Positions 20,516 through 26,904 of a stretch of 26,904 bases of DNA are shown here, in pieces. Both the position numbers and the translations under genes were made by a program. Position 1 is the first letter of the stretch; the number at the start of each line of letters is the position of its first letter. The stretch spans positions 1 through 26,904 of IMG/VR virus record IMGVR_UViG_3300026484_000467. One strand, given 5' to 3'. The notes under the pieces are model-generated. The model had not been told where the DNA came from and did not search any database. It saw nothing but the letters and a program-made list of their open reading frames with translations. This DNA comes from a virus.

Positions 20516-22219
20516 ATGATAGTTAAAAAAATTAGATTTAAAAATTTTTTATCGTATGGAAATAATTTTACAGAAATCACATTTGAAAATGGACTTGATA
20601 TTGTAGTAGCTAAAAATGGAAGAGGAAAATCTTCAGCATTTCTTGATACATTAATGTTTGCCTTTTTTGGTAAACCTTTTAGAAAAGTAAAATTAGGTTC
20701 TCTTGTTAATGATAAAAATAAAAAAGAGCTTCTTGTAGAAGTAGAATTTAAAATCGATAAACTATATAAAATACGAAGAGGTTTAAAACCTTCTATTTTT
20801 GAAATTTATTACAAAGAAAAAGATGAATGGAAATTAATTCCACAAGATGGTCATTCAAAAAATTATCAAGAAAAACTTGAAGAAATTTTGGGTTTTAATG
20901 AAATTCTTTTTAAGCAAATTGTAGTATTAGGTGCAAACATTTCTAATGTAAAAAATTTTATGGATTTAAGTCCTAAAGAAAAAGAAGAAGTATTTCAAAA
21001 TTTAACAAACACATATATTTTCAATATAATTATTCAGCTAGCTAAAGAAAAACGTAATTTACTTCAAACAGAAATAACAAATTTGACTTATAAAATAAAT
21101 TCTTTAAATGAAAGTATAGAAAATTTAAAAAAAGAATATGAAAAAATTGAAAGACAAAATGAAGAAATTGTTAAAAATAAAAATCAAAAGTTAAAAGAAA
21201 TAAATGAAGAAATAAAAACATTATTAGAAAAGAAAAACAAAATAGAAAGTAAAAAAGATTTAATAATTGAATTAAAAGATAAAATGAATGAAATTTTAAT
21301 CAAGAAAAACAATTTGCAAGAAAAACTCAATAAAATTATGAATGCTAAAGCGATATTACAAACAAAAATTGATTTATATGAAAAATCTGAAGAAATTACA
21401 TGTCCTAAGTGTAATTATAAATTTAAAAGTGAGTTTATAGATTTAGAAGATATAAACAGTAAACTTTCTTTGTTGGATAAAAAATATCAAGAATATTTTA
21501 AAAAATATGAAGAAATTTTAGAAGAAGAAAAGGTAATTTTAGAAAAACAAGAAAAAATAAATAAATTAATGAATACACTGTCTAATATTGAAATAACTAT
21601 TAATCAATTAGAACACAAAAAGAAAATTTATGAAGAAACACAATTAACTGAAATTGATTATAATTATTTGAAAGAAAAAGAAAAAGAACTTGAAAGATTA
21701 AAAGAAGAATTAAAAAATAAAGAAAAAGAAAAAGAAAATTATGAGAAAATTATTTCTTTAATTGTTGATGGAAAATTGAAAGAACAAATTCTTTCTCAAC
21801 AATTACCTATTTTGAATAAGTATATAAATGAATATTTAGAAAAGTTTAATGTTGAATACAATTTTATAATTGAAAGTAATCTCAAAGAAAAAATTATAAA
21901 AAGAAATGAAGAACAAGAATTTAATGCTTTGAGTAATGGACAAAAACAAAGAATCGTTTTGAGCTTGTTATTCGCATTTCTCAAAATTATGGAATATAAT
22001 GGATATAAAATAAATATTCTTGTCCTTGATGAATTTTTAGATAGTTCTATCGATGAAGATGGTATTGAAATAATTATTGACATTTTATCAACTGAATTTG
22101 CAAATAAAAAAGATATAATAATTATAACTCATAATCCAAATATTATAAATAAAATAAATCCTAATAGAGTTTTTAAAATAGAACAAGAATTTGGATTTAG
22201 TAAATTAATAAAGGAGTAA
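20516..22219 (+). CDS. Recombination ATPase subunit (T4 gp46, SbcC/Rad50-like)
   Basis: A 567-residue SMC-like ATPase. Walker A 'AKNGRGKSS' (32-40); two long coiled-coil arms (about 170-290 and 315-430) joined by a zinc hook C296-P-K-C299; ABC signature 'LSNGQKQRI' (472-480); Walker B 'ILVLDE' with Asp505-Glu506; and a final 'ITHNP' switch histidine. It is the partner of gp47: ATP binding closes the heads and gates the nuclease, and the zinc hook links two arms. Length and arm size match T4 gp46 (about 560). It overlaps neither neighbour, but only one base separates it from the next gene. Confidence 0.93.
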   Translation: MIVKKIRFKNFLSYGNNFTEITFENGLDIVVAKNGRGKSSAFLDTLMFAFFGKPFRKVKLGSLVNDKNKKELLVEVEFKIDKLYKIRRGLKPSIFEIYYKEKDEWKLIPQDGHSKNYQEKLEEILGFNEILFKQIVVLGANISNVKNFMDLSPKEKEEVFQNLTNTYIFNIIIQLAKEKRNLLQTEITNLTYKINSLNESIENLKKEYEKIERQNEEIVKNKNQKLKEINEEIKTLLEKKNKIESKKDLIIELKDKMNEILIKKNNLQEKLNKIMNAKAILQTKIDLYEKSEEITCPKCNYKFKSEFIDLEDINSKLSLLDKKYQEYFKKYEEILEEEKVILEKQEKINKLMNTLSNIEITINQLEHKKKIYEETQLTEIDYNYLKEKEKELERLKEELKNKEKEKENYEKIISLIVDGKLKEQILSQQLPILNKYINEYLEKFNVEYNFIIESNLKEKIIKRNEEQEFNALSNGQKQRIVLSLLFAFLKIMEYNGYKINILVLDEFLDSSIDEDGIEIIIDILSTEFANKKDIIIITHNPNIINKINPNRVFKIEQEFGFSKLIKE

Positions 22220-22220
22220 A

Positions 22221-22460
22221 ATGATACAAGAAATTTTAAATTTTATAGAAAAAAATAATTTGTATGATCATTCAATGCTTGATGTCATCACGGAATATGC
22301 TGATAAACATAATTTAGATATTTTAGAAATAGCAGAAGAAATAAAAAACGATAAAACGTTTAAAGAAATATTTTATAATGATCTCGTAAAAAATGGAGAA
22401 ATTTATTTTCTTGAAAATGGACGAATGCATAGACCTAAAAAAGAAACTGAAATTTGGTAA
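22221..22460 (+). CDS. Candidate late-transcription co-activator (gp33-like)
   Basis: A 79-residue protein starting 'MIQEILNFIEKNN'. The core 'SMLDVITEYADKHNLDILEI' followed by an alternating charged helix ending 'YNDLVKNGEIYFLENG' resembles the gp33-type pattern seen in T4-like phages (D-A-h-x-x-Y-C-E-x-x-x-h-D/E...A-x-x-I...h-K-x-K-I-x-x-E-A). gp33 links the late polymerase to the sliding clamp alongside gp55, which this phage has. The protein is shorter than T4 gp33 (112 residues). A C-terminal clamp-binding tail is not evident. AAGGAGTAAA precedes the ATG. Moderate to low certainty; otherwise an unknown small helical protein. Confidence 0.42.
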   Translation: MIQEILNFIEKNNLYDHSMLDVITEYADKHNLDILEIAEEIKNDKTFKEIFYNDLVKNGEIYFLENGRMHRPKKETEIW

Positions 22461-22464
22461 AAGT

Positions 22465-22493
22465 TTTATTTTTCACAAAATTTTTGATATAAT
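22465..22493 (+). promoter_or_regulatory. Promoter P4
   Basis: TTTATT (22465-22470, one change from the TTTACT of the other sites), a 17-nt spacer and TATAAT (22488-22493) preceded by TTTTTGA. Predicted start near 22500, about 24 nt before the ATG at 22524. Confidence 0.68.
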
Positions 22494-22523
22494 TTTATAA
22501 AAATAAATTATAAAGAAGGAAAA

Positions 22524-23075
22524 ATGAAATATTATGACATGTATCAAATTTCTCATGGAATGTTTTTAACTTATCAAAATTCTTTGGATAAAAGACTTTT
22601 ACATACAAATCATAAAAAAACAACTATAGAAAAGTTTGAAAAGTTTTTTCCTGTAGAAAAATATAAAAGAAAAACTAAAGAAACTTTTGTTGTATGTTGT
22701 TTGTATGTATTATTTGAAAAATCACCATCATCATTCCATAAAATGGTAGATGAATTAAGAAATTTAGATTTTGATGAAGTAATAGATTTCAAACGAAAAA
22801 TAATGAATTATGAACATTACATTAAAAGAGATGTAAAATTAATAAAAGAAAAGGGATATGTAACAAAAGAAGATATTATAAATATGTATATTAAGAAAGA
22901 AATAATGTTTTATACATTGTATTTTTATTTGAAATTTACAAATCAATTTGAAAGTTTGAAGAATTCAAGAGTTTATAAAGTTATCTACAAAAAATTGAAA
23001 TTTATAATGCTTTTTATAACATTTAAAAAAGAATCTGTTGAAAAGATAAAAAAATTAATCAGTGAAATTTTGTAA
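22524..23075 (+). CDS. Hypothetical helical protein
   Basis: A 183-residue protein directly under promoter P4 with AAGGAAAA before the ATG. It is basic and helical, with 'VVCCLYVLFEKSPSSFHKMV' in the first half and aromatic-rich helices ('EIMFYTLYFYLKF', 'KLKFIMLFITF') in the second that are more likely a hydrophobic core than membrane spans. Its length and place among replication genes made me consider the clamp-loader small subunit gp62 (187 residues in T4), but I see no convincing sequence pattern. Function unknown. Confidence 0.5.
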   Translation: MKYYDMYQISHGMFLTYQNSLDKRLLHTNHKKTTIEKFEKFFPVEKYKRKTKETFVVCCLYVLFEKSPSSFHKMVDELRNLDFDEVIDFKRKIMNYEHYIKRDVKLIKEKGYVTKEDIINMYIKKEIMFYTLYFYLKFTNQFESLKNSRVYKVIYKKLKFIMLFITFKKESVEKIKKLISEIL

Positions 23076-23085
23076 AAGATTAAAA

Positions 23086-23241
23086 ATGAATAATTGGGAA
23101 ATAAAAAGAAAAATAAAAAGACTTGAAGAATTAAAAGAAGCAAGAAGATTTTCTAGAGATTTATATGAAAGCAAAGATATAACAAAAGAAATAGAAAAAA
23201 TAAAAGAAGAAATAATAACAAATAATTTTACTTTTTTATGA
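23086..23241 (+). CDS. Short ORF (51 aa), charged helix
   Basis: A 51-codon frame opened by ATG at 23086, ten bases after the previous stop, ending at TGA 23239-23241. The peptide starts MNNWEIKRKIKRLEELKEAR and forms one charged helix with a second short helix; it is similar in style to the ORF at 4976. The upstream AAAAGATTAAAA is a weak ribosome site. The last codons overlap the -35 element of promoter P5, as the gene at 16189 does with P2. Plausible but unproven. Confidence 0.42.
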   Translation: MNNWEIKRKIKRLEELKEARRFSRDLYESKDITKEIEKIKEEIITNNFTFL

Positions 23242-23255
23242 AATTGTGTTATAAT
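23227..23255 (+). promoter_or_regulatory. Promoter P5 with long structured leader
   Basis: TTTACT (23227-23232, within TTTTACTTTTTT), a 17-nt spacer and TATAAT (23250-23255) preceded by TGTG. Predicted start near 23262, giving a leader of about 168 nt before the ATG at 23430. Confidence 0.75.
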
Positions 23256-23261
23256 TTTATT

Positions 23262-23420
23262 GTTAATTTTATAGAGGTAAAAATTTATTCATTTTAGTAA
23301 AGAGAATTTAATTTTACCTCTATTTACATCTCTGGTGTGTTCTGAGATGTTTTCTACAATTTTATATAAAAATATATTTATTGTCATATAAAACACCTCA
23401 GAACACACCAAATATTACAA
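23262..23420 (+). promoter_or_regulatory. Structured 5' leader with 20-bp long-range stem
   Basis: Stem A: ATAGAGGTAAAAATT (23271-23285) pairs with AATTTTACCTCTAT (23310-23323) with one bulged A. Stem B: positions 23334-23353 pair with 23390-23409 over 20 bp with one A-C mismatch (left arm GGTGTGTTCTGAGATGTTTT). Within the left side, ACATCTC (23326-23332) can instead pair with GAGATGT (23344-23350) and is followed by TTT, a terminator-like hairpin that cannot coexist with stem B. The loop of stem B is AT-only. The leader is preceded by P5 and followed by AAGGAGTTAAA and the first of two paralogous genes. Stem B is long enough to be an RNase III substrate. Confidence 0.72.
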
Positions 23421-23429
23421 GGAGTTAAA

Positions 23430-23822
23430 ATGTTTGTATATCAAGATGATAAAATTATTGATTTAGATACTGGAAAAGCTATTGAAGAAATTGTTGAAGA
23501 AACACGTGGTAAAAAATATTCAAATTTTACAAAAAGCGAAAAATTGGCTAAAATATTTGTTGTTATTTTTTATGAAGATGAGTCGTTAGAGTTGTTTGGA
23601 AAATATTTAGAAGTTTTGATAAATTTTTTTGGTATAAAAGATAAACCAGAAAAAATAGATGACTGTGTGAATATTATTTTGAATATACAAAATTCATCAG
23701 AAGATTTAATTGATTTTATATTTTTTGATATAATTACATATGAAGATGAAGTAATTTTTAGAAATATGTTTAAAAATGTGATTAAAAGTGTATTTGAAGA
23801 ATTCAAAGAAAATCAAGAATAA
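23430..23822 (+). CDS. Hypothetical protein, first of a tandem paralogous pair
   Basis: A 130-residue acidic protein with a strong ribosome site (AAGGAGTTAAA). It starts MFVYQDDKIIDLDTGKAIEE, a small strand-turn-strand with D-x-D-T-G-K, followed by helices ('SEKLAKIFVVIFYEDESLEL', 'NIILNIQNSSEDLIDFIFFD'). The next gene encodes a protein alike over its whole length. No known domain. It is expressed from P5 through a structured leader, so its level may be controlled at the RNA level. It lies between recombination genes and the clamp loader, which suggests, but does not show, a replication or regulatory role. Confidence 0.6.
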   Translation: MFVYQDDKIIDLDTGKAIEEIVEETRGKKYSNFTKSEKLAKIFVVIFYEDESLELFGKYLEVLINFFGIKDKPEKIDDCVNIILNIQNSSEDLIDFIFFDIITYEDEVIFRNMFKNVIKSVFEEFKENQE

Positions 23823-23832
23823 AGGAGTTAAA

Positions 23833-24204
23833 ATGTTTGTATATCAAGATAACAAAATCATTGATATAGATACAGGAAAAACTGTTATTGACATTCTCAA
23901 AGAAATAACTAAAAAATCTTTTAGAGAACTTACGGAAAAAGAGAAATTGGCAAGAATATTTTTTATTATTTTTTATGAGGATGAGTCTTTAAAATTATTT
24001 GAAAAGTATTTAGGAATTTTGATAAATTTTTATGATATAAAAGATAAACCCGAAAAAATTTCTGAAGCTGCAAATATAATTTTAAGTATTCAAAATTCAT
24101 CAAAAGATTTAATTGACTTTGCATTTTTTGATACAATTATATATGAAGACAAAGAAATTTTAAGTAAATTAACAGAAGAACAAAAAAGAAAAGTATTCAA
24201 ATAA
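23833..24204 (+). CDS. Hypothetical protein, second of the tandem paralogous pair
   Basis: A 123-residue protein. The frame is open further upstream (TTG at 23788), but the ATG at 23833 is the right start: it has AAAGGAG at 23821-23827 and the same bases around the start as the first copy, including identical 'ATGTTTGTATATCAAGAT'. By eye about half of the residues match the upstream protein, with conserved 'FYEDESL', 'IKDKPEKI', 'NIIL.IQNSS.DLIDF' and 'YED'. The C-terminus differs ('LTEEQKRKVFK'). Near-identical ribosome-binding regions with diverged coding sequence indicate an old tandem duplication whose start context has been kept. Function unknown. Confidence 0.62.
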   Translation: MFVYQDNKIIDIDTGKTVIDILKEITKKSFRELTEKEKLARIFFIIFYEDESLKLFEKYLGILINFYDIKDKPEKISEAANIILSIQNSSKDLIDFAFFDTIIYEDKEILSKLTEEQKRKVFK

Positions 24205-24248
24205 TATAATTCAAATAAATATATAAAATATTGAAGTGGGAGAGTTTA

Positions 24249-25196
24249 ATGAAAAAGATAGGTAATTCAAGTATTTGGGTTGAAAAATATAGACCTCAAA
24301 CAATCGATGATGTTATTTTACCTGAAAAAATAAAAAATAAATTTAAAGAATATGTAGAAAAAGAAACATTACCAAATATTGGGCTATTTGGAGGTCCAGG
24401 TATTGGAAAAACGTCTCTTGTAACAGCTATAAAAAATGATTTAGATACTGAAACACTTTGGTTAAATGGTTCAAAAGAAAATAATGTAGATACATTTAGA
24501 TTTAAAGTATCTAATTTTGCAAGTAAAATTTCATCACATAGTAAATTTAGACTTATTGTAATTGATGAATGTGGATATATTACACAGAATGCTCAAGCAC
24601 TTTTAAGGGGAGATATAGAAGCATTCTATGAAACTTCTAGATTTATTTTTACAGAAAATTATCCAGAAAAAATTATACCACCACTTTTACAACGTTTAGA
24701 AGTTTATAATTTTGATGAAATATATCAAAATCACAAAAAAGAATTAGCAAAACAAATTTATGAAAGACTTGTATTTATTTTGGAAAATGAATCAATAAAA
24801 TTTGATAAAAAAGATGTAGCAGAAATAGTTAAAACATTTTTTCCATCAATAAGAGAAATGATAATTTTTGTCCAAAAAAATGTTTTTAATGGTGAATTGA
24901 AATTGTCACAAGCACAAATGATAGAAAATGATTATTTTATTAAAATTTTTAAAGAAGTAAAAAAACATGATTTTTATGCTGTAAAAGAATTAGTTGATAA
25001 TATTATAAATCCTGAAGGATTTTATAGTTTTATGTGGAAAAACCTTGAAAAAATTATTGATGAAAAAGATTTAGCAAAAACTATAATTCTATTAGCTGAT
25101 TACTATGAACAGCACACAAAAGCCAAAAACAAACATATACCTATAATGGCTTTTTTAACTAGACTTATGTCAGAGAATGTGTCGTTAAAGGTGTAA
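24249..25196 (+). CDS. Clamp-loader ATPase subunit (T4 gp44-like)
   Basis: A 315-residue AAA+ ATPase. I choose the ATG at 24249 (GGGAG at 24238-24242) over an in-frame TTG at 24231; the protein then begins near the conserved 'WVEKYRPQTIDDVILP'. Walker A 'GGPGIGKTS' (48-56), Walker B 'LIVIDECG', sensor region 'FIFTENYPEKIIPPLLQRLE' and a C-terminal collar domain follow. 'LNGSKENNVDTFRFKVSNFA' corresponds to T4 gp44 'NGSDCKIDFVRGPLTNFA'. It opens the sliding clamp and loads it on DNA with gp62. The arginine-finger segment, S-R-C in most clamp loaders, reads L-Q-R-L here, keeping the Arg but losing Ser and Cys. Length matches T4 gp44 (319). Neither gp45 nor gp62 was recognised nearby. Confidence 0.9.
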   Translation: MKKIGNSSIWVEKYRPQTIDDVILPEKIKNKFKEYVEKETLPNIGLFGGPGIGKTSLVTAIKNDLDTETLWLNGSKENNVDTFRFKVSNFASKISSHSKFRLIVIDECGYITQNAQALLRGDIEAFYETSRFIFTENYPEKIIPPLLQRLEVYNFDEIYQNHKKELAKQIYERLVFILENESIKFDKKDVAEIVKTFFPSIREMIIFVQKNVFNGELKLSQAQMIENDYFIKIFKEVKKHDFYAVKELVDNIINPEGFYSFMWKNLEKIIDEKDLAKTIILLADYYEQHTKAKNKHIPIMAFLTRLMSENVSLKV

Positions 25197-25197
25197 T

Positions 25198-25497
25198 ATG
25201 TATATTGATTTGACAAAATATTGTATTGTATTTGAAGGATACAATCAATTAAAATCGTGTATTGTTAATTTAGATGATTTGTTTATATCTTGTGATTTAG
25301 ATATGAAAACTATAATTGTTAATGATAAATATATTTGTGTATTTTTTTCTTTGATTGAAATTGAAGAATTTATAAAAGATTTGAAAATAATTTTTAAAAA
25401 AATTTATAATGAAGATGTTTTTGATGAAGTATTAGAATTAATTGAAGAAGAAAAATATAATTTATTGGAGGAAAGTGATGATTTATTTAGGGAATGA
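25198..25497 (+). CDS. Small acidic hypothetical protein
   Basis: A 99-residue protein starting one base after the gp44 stop, so likely translated by ribosomes leaving gp44. It begins MYIDLTKYCIVFEGYNQLKS with alternating strands, then acidic helices ending 'EEEKYNLLEESDDLFRE'. The position next to gp44 is where many T4-like phages have gp62, but at 99 residues it is much shorter and I see no pattern to support that. The last 20 bases overlap the next gene. Function unknown. Confidence 0.5.
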   Translation: MYIDLTKYCIVFEGYNQLKSCIVNLDDLFISCDLDMKTIIVNDKYICVFFSLIEIEEFIKDLKIIFKKIYNEDVFDEVLELIEEEKYNLLEESDDLFRE

Positions 25498-25816
25498 AAC
25501 ATATGAGTTTAGAAATGGTATGAAATTAAATCTTGAAGAAATAAAGTTGATAATAGAAGAACTGAATGAAAATTATGAACAATTTTATGATATTTTAGAT
25601 GAATTGTTTGGTAGGTTTTTTGAAGACAAAGAAAAAGAAATATATGATAGTGGATATGATGATGGATATAATGAAGGTTATAATAATGGGTATGATGAAG
25701 GATACACTGATGGGTATGATGAAGGATATAGTAAAGGATACGATGACGCGTACATGAAATATAAAAATAAATGTGATACAGATACTGTTGTGGGTTATAA
25801 TGCTTGGATGTATTAA
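25478..25816 (+). CDS. Hypothetical protein with GYxx tetrapeptide repeats
   Basis: A 112-residue protein. I place the start at ATG 25478 because GGAGG lies at 25467-25471; a longer reading from TTG 25442 would overlap the previous gene more and lacks a ribosome site. Residues 1-55 form a normal-looking domain (MIYLGNETYEFRNGMKLNLE onward). Residues 59-92 are eight Gly-Tyr-x-x units, with x mostly D, E or N, then 'AYMKYKNKCDTDTVVG'. A run of GxxxG is seen in the Yae1/Lto1 family and various bacterial proteins, where it makes a helical or glycine-zipper assembly. Function unknown; oligomerisation is likely. Confidence 0.6.
   Translation: MIYLGNETYEFRNGMKLNLEEIKLIIEELNENYEQFYDILDELFGRFFEDKEKEIYDSGYDDGYNEGYNNGYDEGYTDGYDEGYSKGYDDAYMKYKNKCDTDTVVGYNAWMY
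25652..25753 (+). repeat. 12-bp tandem repeats encoding GYxx
   Basis: Eight units of 12 bp, each starting GGATAT/GGTTAT/GGGTAT, and one degenerate Ala-Tyr unit encode residues 59-92 of the preceding protein. Third-position changes between units show that the protein period, not just the DNA, is under selection. Such an array could vary in copy number by slippage. Confidence 0.75.
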
Positions 25817-25860
25817 TAAAACATTGAAAAATATAATAAAAACAAAATAAAGGGTTTAAA

Positions 25861-26904
25861 ATGTCAATATATGAAAAATTAGCTAAAAACAAAAATTTGA
25901 AAAATTATATTACAGATATTTCAGAAAAATCATTGTCTTTAAGAGAGGATTTTATTTCAACGGGAATAGCAACTTTGAATATTCTTTATTCTGGTAGAAT
26001 TGATGGTGGTATTCCTAAGCATAAAATTTCTATGATTGCTGGTGAAACTCAGTCAGGTAAATCACTTCAATCAATATATCTTGTAAAACAAGCGTTGAAA
26101 AAAGGTATGAATGTAATTTATATTGATACAGAATTTGCTATAAATGAAATTATGATTGAAAATTTTGATTTACAAAAAGATATAGAAGAACATAAATTAA
26201 TAATTATTCCAGAAAATGATATAACACAAGTAAAACAAATTGTGGCAAATCTTAAAGAAGAATTAGATTTTGATGAAAAAGAGAATACTCTATTAATAAT
26301 TGATAGTTGGGGTGGTTTAGTTAATGCTAAACAAATTGATGATGCAATGACAGGAAAAGATGTTGCTGATTTACAAACTACAAGAGCTAAAAATGGATTG
26401 GCTAATTTACTTTTAACGTTACATCCTATGACAATTTATGTGAGTGCACATGTTTATAGCAGTATAGGTTCATTTATACCTACTCCAGGTGGCGAAATTT
26501 CAGGAGGAAGTAAAATACAATATGTTTCAAGTGCTATTGTAAAAACTACATCACAAGCAAAAGATAAAGATGGAAACAATGTAATTGGTAAAGTTGTTAC
26601 AGCTATTGCAGAAAAGGGAAGGTATGTAAAACCTGGTACAAAACTTAAGTATCTCATTAGATTTGATGGTGGAATTCATCCGTATTATGGTATTTTAGAA
26701 GATGCTTTAGAAGGTGGATATGTTGAAAAAGTTTCAAATGGATGGTATACACGTCCATGTGTAGAAAATGATAAAAAATGGAGAGAAAAAGAAATTTGGG
26801 AAAATTCTAAAGAATTTTGGTTACCGATTTTTAAAAATACGGATTTTAAAGATTATATTAAAATGAAATATAGTCTCATAAACAAAGATAAAGAAAAAAG
26901 TAAT
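25861..26904 (+). CDS. uvsX: Recombinase UvsX/RecA-like, 3' partial
   Basis: The frame is open from ATG 25861 (AAAGGGTTTAAA upstream) to the window end, 348 codons with no stop. It is RecA-like: Walker A 'AGETQSGKS' (60-68), 'VIYIDTEFAI' with the catalytic-type Glu, Walker B 'TLLIIDSWGGLVNAK', and a loop 'PTPGGEISGGSKIQYVSSAI' as in T4-type UvsX. The C-terminal 'FWLPIFKNTDFKDYIKMKYSL' matches the ending of UvsX proteins in T4-like phages. It forms the strand-exchange filament that, with gp46/47 upstream, supports recombination-dependent replication and repair. T4 UvsX has about 390 residues, so only the last few dozen are missing. No promoter of the P1-P5 type is seen just upstream. Confidence 0.9.
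   Translation, partial: MSIYEKLAKNKNLKNYITDISEKSLSLREDFISTGIATLNILYSGRIDGGIPKHKISMIAGETQSGKSLQSIYLVKQALKKGMNVIYIDTEFAINEIMIENFDLQKDIEEHKLIIIPENDITQVKQIVANLKEELDFDEKENTLLIIDSWGGLVNAKQIDDAMTGKDVADLQTTRAKNGLANLLLTLHPMTIYVSAHVYSSIGSFIPTPGGEISGGSKIQYVSSAIVKTTSQAKDKDGNNVIGKVVTAIAEKGRYVKPGTKLKYLIRFDGGIHPYYGILEDALEGGYVEKVSNGWYTRPCVENDKKWREKEIWENSKEFWLPIFKNTDFKDYIKMKYSLINKDKEKSN

Noticed and set aside
22524-23075. Clamp-loader small subunit gp62
   Set aside because: The length (183) is close to T4 gp62, but no sequence pattern supports it and it does not adjoin gp44.
24231-24248. TTG start six codons upstream of gp44
   Set aside because: No ribosome-binding site before it. The ATG at 24249 has GGGAG at good spacing and matches the usual start of the family. 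The same reasoning removes TTG-led extensions at 8468, 19226, 23788 and 25442.
1-26904. tRNA genes or stop-codon reassignment
   Set aside because: No tRNA cloverleaf with TTCRA-type T-loop was noticed in the gaps, and TAA, TAG and TGA each end recognised genes at the expected length, so the standard bacterial code holds.

Overview
The window is part of a very AT-rich genome (roughly a quarter GC by eye, not computed). It is a tailed phage distantly related to T4. Every gene lies on the + strand, genes are packed with short gaps or 1-4 nt overlaps, and TAA, TAG and TGA are all used as stops. Recognisable T4-type functions are terminase large subunit (gp17), portal (gp20), prohead protease/scaffold (gp21/22-like), endonuclease VII (gp49), late sigma factor (gp55), the recombination nuclease pair (gp47/gp46), a candidate late co-activator (gp33-like), the clamp-loader ATPase (gp44) and UvsX. 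The order 49-55-47-46-44 echoes a T4 neighbourhood. Spanins point to a Gram-negative host. Five promoter-like sites carry a T-rich upstream element, a 17-nt spacer and TATAAT, which resembles the described sigma70 promoters of Campylobacter. A Campylobacterota host is therefore my best guess; it is an inference. No integrase, tRNA or CRISPR array is visible.

Layout. 1-4154: end of a probable tail-fibre-type gene, then an elaborate lysis region: i-spanin, lipoprotein o-spanin, a GGDEF-domain protein, holin, a permuted NlpC/P60-like enzyme, two unknown proteins and a GH108 endolysin. 4164-11713: packaging and head genes (two unknowns, a 41-codon ORF, terminase, portal, a core-type protein, a fused protease-scaffold with 13-residue repeats) ending with endonuclease VII. 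The sheath and tube genes that T4 has between 17 and 20 are absent, and no major capsid gene follows the scaffold here.

11714-16428: a promoter and structured leader precede an operon of gp55, a Pol-beta-type nucleotidyltransferase, a PD-(D/E)XK-like protein, a nucleic-acid ligase fused to a HIGH-type nucleotidylyltransferase, and a membrane protein. This combination is the best candidate for an undescribed system; nucleic-acid repair/modification or NAD-type metabolism would both fit. 16417-19063: a second promoter drives small proteins, several sharing an N-terminal leader that resembles a capsid-targeting sequence, plus a secreted lytic transglycosylase. The block ends in a clear terminator.

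19206-26904: replication/recombination genes (gp47, gp46, a gp33 candidate, gp44, uvsX) with three more promoters, a second structured leader containing a 20-bp long-range stem, a tandem pair of paralogous genes and a GYxx-repeat protein. The host-type promoters suggest that host polymerase transcribes gp55 and the replication genes. Late genes upstream would then be read by gp55-programmed polymerase, although I could not identify T4-type late promoters by eye.
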